A stretch of 6,449 bases of DNA, from positions 1-6,449 of the forward strand of contig CAKSOR010000158.1 of NCBI GenBank assembly GCA_934477985.1. The letters are read 5' to 3'. A model generated the notes under the pieces. That model saw nothing but the letters and a program-made list of their open reading frames with translations. It was not told the origin of the DNA and made no database searches. Positions 1 through 4,800 of this stretch are shown here, in pieces (positions within the stretch are counted from its first letter, which is position 1; each line of letters opens with the position of its first letter). A program made the position numbers and the translations under genes. This DNA comes from an uncultured Eubacteriales bacterium. Its GTDB lineage: Bacteria; Bacillota; Clostridia; Oscillospirales; CAG-272.

Positions 1-1238
1 ATGTTATCTTTGTCTGATTCTGAACCTTTTTCTTTTATAAGTATTTCTTTTACAGCGTCAAGCGTTTTCATGACAGCTGACAGTTCGCGTGAAAAATTCG
101 GGTTTGTGTCGCATTCAATGTCACTCAGCCCGTTCAGGCATTCAAGGATTACCGTGTCGAATCTGGTTCTGCCGTTCAGCGGGAGAAAATGATAGTCAAT
201 AAGTTTATTGTTTATCGCGTTTTTTATGGCGATACCCGACGAACAGTCATTATTCAGGCAAAAAACAAACAGCCAGAGGACGATCATTATCTCGCGGGTG
301 GGATGCAGGACATTCTTTCTTTTCGCGGAGTGAATGAACGAACTTATTCCCTCGTTGTAACGCTTGTCAGTGACGTTTTTGCAGTAATTCATGATGAAGC
401 TTTTCAGCGTGTATTTCTCGTCGGCACTGCCGATCATGGCGTCGCGATCGGGGGCGAGCCTTTTCATAAGCTCACTATGTTCGCGAACGAGCTTTGAGTG
501 TCTGAATGTGTAGATCTCCTTGTGGCGCGAGACGTAGCCGATCATTGTTTCCGGAGTGAGATTTCGCTTTCCGACCAGATATTCTCTTATAAGTGTGGTC
601 TTTCCGTCAGCAAAGGCGTATTGTTCGGTGACATCGCTTGTTTCCGGCGCGGATTCATCAGGCGCGGCGTTTATGATTTCGAGTGCGGATTCGTAGAGCT
701 TCTTTACATTTGCGAAAGGATTGTAGTTCGGATTCTTCCGCATTTCATCCGTGCAGACCGCGAGCGTCGCGTAGATCGCGAGGTGGTGAATATTCTTGAC
801 ATGAAGCTGGTAAAATCCGTTTTCCTCAAGCAGTTTATCGAGCGTTTCGGGCTTCAGCATGAACGCCACACCCATGTGGAGTATGAAGTCAGGCGTGCGC
901 TTTGACGGATCCATAAGCTGCACATTGATCCGGCTGTTGGAAAAATTTCCCTGAGGATAATACTGATCAAAGCGGTAGTTTTCCATTGTTGTGGACTCGT
1001 TCACGTTGCGGCTCGTGCCTTTTTCCGCCGCGGGAAGGATATTCTTATATCTTTGCTCATAGACCTTGGAAATGAAGTCGATATCATATTTCTCATCATC
1101 ATCGCCGGACATGAATTCTGCCGCCGCTAAGAGTGCGGATCTGAGATGGTCACTGTTTTTATCAGGGATGAGTCTGAGGCTTTTTTTCTTTATTTTCGCG
1201 GCAATGCATTCCGCGAGTTCTTCCGGTTTTCTCGGCAT
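1..1238 (-). CDS. Hypothetical helical protein with an internal duplication, C-terminus cut by the window edge
   Basis: I do not recognise this protein and give it no function. The frame is open for 412 codons from ATG at 1238 down to the window edge, with no stop, so the C-terminus is missing. The start is fixed by AAGGAG eight bases upstream; a nearer-upstream ATG is out of frame. There is no signal peptide or convincing membrane segment; it is rich in Lys, Glu and Asn and looks cytoplasmic and mostly helical. Residues about 113-160 (KPETLDKLLEENGF, then LHVKN and AIYATL) and about 308-368 (HPTREIM, then NNKLIDYHFLPLNGR and VILECL) share one pattern: a hydrophobic helix, a K-L-[LI]-x4-F-x2-L turn, and a final helix ending in L. 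Similar helical segments, as I recall them, occur in clostridial proteins that begin with a Cro/C1-type helix-turn-helix; that link is inference. Residues about 72-112 and 190-205 look like flexible linkers. The gene is real (confident); its role is unknown. Confidence 0.88.
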   Translation of the reverse strand, partial: MPRKPEELAECIAAKIKKKSLRLIPDKNSDHLRSALLAAAEFMSGDDDEKYDIDFISKVYEQRYKNILPAAEKGTSRNVNESTTMENYRFDQYYPQGNFSNSRINVQLMDPSKRTPDFILHMGVAFMLKPETLDKLLEENGFYQLHVKNIHHLAIYATLAVCTDEMRKNPNYNPFANVKKLYESALEIINAAPDESAPETSDVTEQYAFADGKTTLIREYLVGKRNLTPETMIGYVSRHKEIYTFRHSKLVREHSELMKRLAPDRDAMIGSADEKYTLKSFIMNYCKNVTDKRYNEGISSFIHSAKRKNVLHPTREIMIVLWLFVFCLNNDCSSGIAIKNAINNKLIDYHFLPLNGRTRFDTVILECLNGLSDIECDTNPNFSRELSAVMKTLDAVKEILIKEKGSESDKDN

Positions 1239-1246
1239 ATTTCATT

Positions 1247-1252
1247 CTCCTT
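1247..1252 (-). promoter_or_regulatory. Ribosome binding site AAGGAG of the leftward gene
   Basis: Read on the minus strand, AAGGAG is followed by eight bases and then ATG at 1238. This spacing is ideal for a low-GC Gram-positive gene. It decides the start, because another ATG seven bases further upstream is in a different frame and lies too close to the site. Confidence 0.85.
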
Positions 1253-1273
1253 GTAAAAAACATTTATAGTTAT

Positions 1274-1302
1274 ATTTTACACCAAAAAATCCGAAATGTA
1301 AA
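1274..1302 (-). promoter_or_regulatory. Proximal promoter (P2) of the leftward gene
   Basis: Minus strand: TTTACA (1302-1297), a 17-base gap, then TAAAAT (1279-1274). This is a good match to the vegetative sigma-A consensus. Transcription would begin near 1267, leaving a leader of about 29 bases that contains the ribosome binding site. It has the same layout as the distal promoter about 95 bases upstream, including GGTGTA at the start of the -10. The call rests on consensus matching only. Confidence 0.65.
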
Positions 1303-1304
1303 TA

Positions 1305-1330
1305 GAAAAAACGATTTTTTTCGAAAAAAA
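1305..1330. promoter_or_regulatory. A/T-tract palindrome upstream of P2
   Basis: A run of six A, then CGA, leads into a perfect 16-base palindrome of seven T, CG, seven A (1315-1330). It lies just upstream of the P2 -35. Such tracts bend DNA and can act as an UP element for RNA polymerase, and the symmetry could also bind a dimeric regulator. I see the symmetry; its role is inferred. Confidence 0.4.
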
Positions 1331-1368
1331 CTCAGAGCCGATGAGAGATATTCCGCACTCACAATAAG

Positions 1369-1397
1369 ATTATACACCGATTTTTCAGGTGTGTAAA
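1369..1397 (-). promoter_or_regulatory. Distal promoter (P1) of the leftward gene, with an inverted repeat in its spacer
   Basis: Minus strand: TTTACA (1397-1392), exactly 17 bases, then a perfect TATAAT (1374-1369). It is the better of the two leftward promoters by consensus. Transcription would start near 1362, giving a leader of about 124 bases that runs through P2. On the plus strand ACACC (1374-1378) and GGTGT (1388-1392) form an inverted repeat with a nine-base loop that fills the gap between the two hexamers, where a repressor could block polymerase. The promoter is well supported by consensus; the operator role is a guess. Confidence 0.68.
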
Positions 1398-1625
1398 TAA
1401 AACTGCCCGAAATGAATAAAAAATTCTGATCAGGTGCAATAAAGTTGACAACCAGCCTCCAATATAATAAAAATCCCCCTCAAAAGGAGAGCGAAAAACA
1501 GGAGTACGATAAAGAATGCAGGGCGCGTCTGACTTTCTTCTTGACATGTACAAATATAGAACCGCATTATCGACTGGTTTTTGTCCGCTTTATGACAAAA
1601 TTTACTCTTTGTTCAAAATAAAGGT
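1398..1625. other. AT-rich spacer between the divergent genes with no convincing gene
   Basis: I find no protein or RNA gene here. On the minus strand, 1492-1470 reads as a weak G/C hairpin (TCTCC / GGGGG, with two G-U pairs) followed by TTTTTATT, resembling an intrinsic terminator, but no gene leads into it. On the plus strand, TTTTGTC (1579-1585) and GACAAAA (1594-1600) form a seven-base inverted repeat with an eight-base loop. TTGACA hexamers occur at 1445 and 1541; neither has a good -10 at proper spacing (the second has CATTAT 18 bases on), so they are at best weak upstream promoters. Confidence 0.5.
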
Positions 1626-1641
1626 GTCAATTGTTATTGAC
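1626..1641. promoter_or_regulatory. Inverted repeat overlapping the -35 of the surface-protein promoter
   Basis: GTCAAT (1626-1631), four bases, ATTGAC (1636-1641) is a perfect 6+4+6 inverted repeat. Its right arm covers most of the -35 hexamer TTGACT at 1637-1642, so a dimeric regulator bound there would compete with RNA polymerase. The symmetry is seen; the operator role is inferred. Confidence 0.4.
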
Positions 1642-1665
1642 TCATGAACGCTATTCTGATATAAT
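1637..1665 (+). promoter_or_regulatory. Extended -10 promoter of the SLH surface protein
   Basis: TTGACT (1637-1642), 17 bases, then a perfect TATAAT (1660-1665) preceded by TG at 1657-1658, which makes an extended -10. This is the strongest sigma-A-type promoter in the window. Transcription should start near 1672, leaving a leader of about 48 bases. Its strength fits a surface protein made in large amounts. Confidence 0.8.
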
Positions 1666-1706
1666 TATACTGGTAGCATAATTTATTGCGCCAAGTTTTT
1701 CAAGTT

Positions 1707-1711
1707 GGAGG
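1707..1711 (+). promoter_or_regulatory. Ribosome binding site GGAGG of the surface protein
   Basis: GGAGG lies eight bases before the ATG at 1720 and fixes the start. The leader also carries CAAGTT twice (1692-1697 and 1701-1706), and CCAA at 1691 can pair with TTGG at 1705-1708, next to the site. That four-pair stem is too weak to claim as a control element. Confidence 0.85.
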
Positions 1712-1719
1712 AAAACAGC

Positions 1720-1800
1720 ATGAAATCTTTTTTCAAGCGCGGCCTGTCGCTTCTGACAGCATTAGCTGTCTGCGTCACACTCGGTTCGGGGGTATGTGCC
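1720..1800 (+). other. Signal peptide of the surface protein (residues 1-27)
   Basis: MKSFFKRG supplies three basic residues, followed by a hydrophobic core (about residues 9-22) and a V-C-A cleavage site before E28. This is a standard Sec / signal peptidase I peptide. Cys26 is not in a lipobox (the preceding residues are S-G-V), so a lipoprotein is unlikely. Confidence 0.85.
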
Positions 1801-4800
1801 GAATACCGCGATATGCCTGACGGATGGTCAAGACCAGCTCTTGAATCAGCCGTCGAAAATCATCTTCTTCAGGGCTTTGACGGGATGATCGATCCCACCG
1901 GATTTCTGACGCGCGCACAGCTCGCGACGGTCATTGTCCGCGTGTTCGGCGCGAAAAACGCCGATGATATCTCGCGCTTCATCGATGTCGGAGAGGACGA
2001 CTGGTTCCACGACTATGTGGCCGGCGCGGTTCACATGGGCATAATCAAAGGCACTGGACTCACAACAATGTCACCGCTCCAGAATGCCACCCGCGAACAG
2101 GTCTTCACAGTTCTCGCGAAGGCTCTGCGGCTGGATGACGGAGACGCATCGCTGCTCGAAATTTTCAGTGATTCCGATAAGACGTCGGATTGGGCGGTCA
2201 GTTCAGTAGCGGCGATGGTCGCGGCAGGCTATGTTTCCGGCAGCGACGGTATGCTTCTGCCGGAGGCTTTCATCACCCGCGAGCAGTTCGCGCAGGTGCT
2301 CTACAACATTTTCAAGGCTTATTACAGTGAGGCAGGGACTTATTCACAGGACGCTGAAGGCTCTGTGATCGTCAATTCGCCGGACGTGGTTCTTGAAAAC
2401 ATGACGGTCAAGGGCGATGTCATCATCGGCGACGGCGTTGGTGAGGGCGATGTGTGGCTGAACAACGTCGAGATCGGCGGACGTCTGCTCGTCCGCGGCG
2501 GCGGTGTCAACTCGATACATCTGAATTCCGCAAGCGTCGGAAAGATCACTATAGCGAAGGTTGACGGAGCGGTCAGAGTCGTCATTGACGGCGGAGCCGT
2601 TTCGGCCGTCGAGATCGCCGACGGAATCGACAAGGTCGTCATCGAGGGCGGCGAGATAGGCGAGCTTGTTGTCAGTGAGGATGTTCCGGTCGAGATAAAC
2701 GGCACTACACTCGGTGAACTGAAGATTGATTCGCCCGCTGAGGTCACGATCGGTAATTCGGTCGTCGACAAGGTCGGGATCAGTGAAGGGGCTGATGTGA
2801 AACTCGGCGGAAAGACGATCGTCGATGAAGTGAACATCGCTGGAAAGGATGCTAAGCTCACGGTTGACGATGAGACAAAGGTCGGCGGGCTTAATGTTGA
2901 CGCGCCCGCTGAGATCAGCGTTTCCGGAAATACGAAGATTGATAATGTCAACATCACGAACGAGGGCGAAGGCTCTGTTATCGATACGGTACGCGGAAGC
3001 ACGATCGGAAAGATCGATTCAGCGGCTGATGTTACCGTGACCGGAAACGGTAAGGTGAATGGCATATCCGGTGCCGGAAATGTCACTGATTCGTCCGGTT
3101 CGGCGGTTATACCCGGAGGTTCAATCGGAATCGGAGGACTTCCCCCGATACATACTCATGATTTCAAGGAGATCGAAAGAACTGACGCGACCTGTACGGC
3201 TGATGGCTTAATTACGTCGAAATGCTCGTGCGGCGAGACGAAGACCGAGGTCATTCCGGCGAAGGGACACACCGAGGTTATTGATTCCGAAGCGGTCGAG
3301 GCTACCTGTACCGAGACCGGAGTCGCAAAGGCATCGCATTGCGGCGTCTGCGACGCGATAATTTCGGAGGCAAAGGAGATTCCGGCATTCGGACATTCCG
3401 AGGTCGAAGTTCCGGCGGTCGAGCCGACCTGCGTCAAGACCGGACTTACCGCGGGCAAGAAGTGTTCGAGATGCGGAATCACGACTGTTGAGCAGACAAC
3501 CGTCCCAGCGAAGGGACACGTTCCGGTGGGAGTTCCGGCGGTTGAACCGACCTGCACCGAGGACGGTCATACGGCAGGCAGCAAGTGCGATGTCTGCGGC
3601 GAACTGCTCGGCGAGACCAAGACGCTTCCGGCACTCGGACACTCTGAGGTTGAAATCCCCGCGGTCGCGGCTACCTGTACCGAAGATGGACTGACTGCCG
3701 GGGTCAAGTGTTCGATATGCGGAACGGTTATCACGGAGCAGACGGTCGTTAAGGCGACTGGACATATCTGGGGCAACGCAGAAGCCATCCCGAATCCGAC
3801 CGGAGGCTCTGACACCATATTGACCTTCACCTGCAAGGTATGCGGATATGTAAAGCATAACAATACCGGAGAGGTACAAGTTGCTCCGGCGGCTTCATAT
3901 GAGCTGAGCGTAGATGACGGCAATCTTGTCGCGTCGATTACTCCTGTAAATAATTCGAATGTCTTCTCTTATGAAATCTATCTTTCGAACGATGGTGAGA
4001 ACTGGATAAGTGCGGGAGGGGCATGGGCTCAGGTATCTGAAGGAAATTTGCCGAGCGGCAAGATTATCGGTTCGATGCTTGTCCCGGGAACTTATACAAA
4101 AATGAAGATAGTGTCATTCCCGAATAATGGTTATGGTCGCAACTATGCGCTCTTTGACTGCTCGATAACCTTAGAAGAGGGCGGTGAATCCGGAATTGTG
4201 CCGTTGTACTACAAGACAAACAGCGGCAAAATGCTCAATTTTGTCAGCGAGATACCCGAAGGATACACGGGAATTTCGCACATCTGGAAAGATTCCGAAA
4301 GAAGCGAGTACATTCGCGGAATGTATTTTGATAAGAATACAGCTTACAAAGAATTTGATTTGCCATATAATATGGAATCATTTGATGATCTGACAAATTG
4401 CTTTATCTCGCTTGATCTGGTCGGCGAGGCTTCGGTCAGCGACGCGCACACCGGTTCTATTAAGCTTAGGCTCGGCGAGGTACTGCCGTTCACGTTCAGC
4501 ACCGAGACAGATCATATCTTTGGCGCGTGGAAGGTCACAACTCCCGCTACACCGGCGACTGACGGAGAGCGTCAGCACACCTGCGTGATCTGCGGATATA
4601 CTGAGACTGAGATCATTGATAACGGAGTACCGTGCGTTTCGGCTGCGATCGGGTTCAACATTAAACAGTACAATAGCGGATCGCTCGGATTTACCGTTAA
4701 AGTTGAGGACAAAAGCAACATTCTCAGATATGACGTATTCCTTTCCGAGGACGGCGGAAATAGTTGGGGTACGAGATTCGGTTACGCGATGACCGACGGT

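Noticed and set aside
1..905. Rightward open frames at 1-192, 189-497 and 498-905
   Set aside because: They lie opposite the long leftward frame that has a good ribosome site and two promoters, and they are broken into short pieces without their own ribosome sites.
1470..1492. Hairpin plus T-run on the minus strand resembling a terminator
   Set aside because: The stem is five pairs with two G-U pairs, and no gene on the minus strand runs into it.
1359..1553. Leftward 64-codon open frame in the spacer
   Set aside because: No ribosome binding site precedes its ATG, its end overlaps promoter P1, and the product (Arg/Phe/Tyr-rich) looks like translated spacer DNA.
1795..1800. Lipoprotein signal using Cys26
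   Set aside because: The residues before Cys26 (S-G-V) do not make a lipobox, and V-C-A before Glu28 is a normal signal peptidase I site.
2340..3086. Leftward 248-codon open frame opposite the beta-solenoid
   Set aside because: Its Ser/Thr/Pro-rich low-complexity product is what the antisense of a Gly/Val/Asp-rich repeat gives. The plus frame has a signal peptide and SLH domains and is continuous.
3157..3870. CRISPR array suggested by regular 123-base repeats
   Set aside because: The period is a multiple of three, the frame is open throughout, and conservation follows Cys, His and Gly codons rather than a fixed DNA repeat with unique spacers.
3156..3923. Overlapping leftward open frames opposite the Cys/His repeats
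   Set aside because: Their internal repeats mirror the 123-base repeats of the plus-strand gene, and two of them overlap in different frames, as shadows do.
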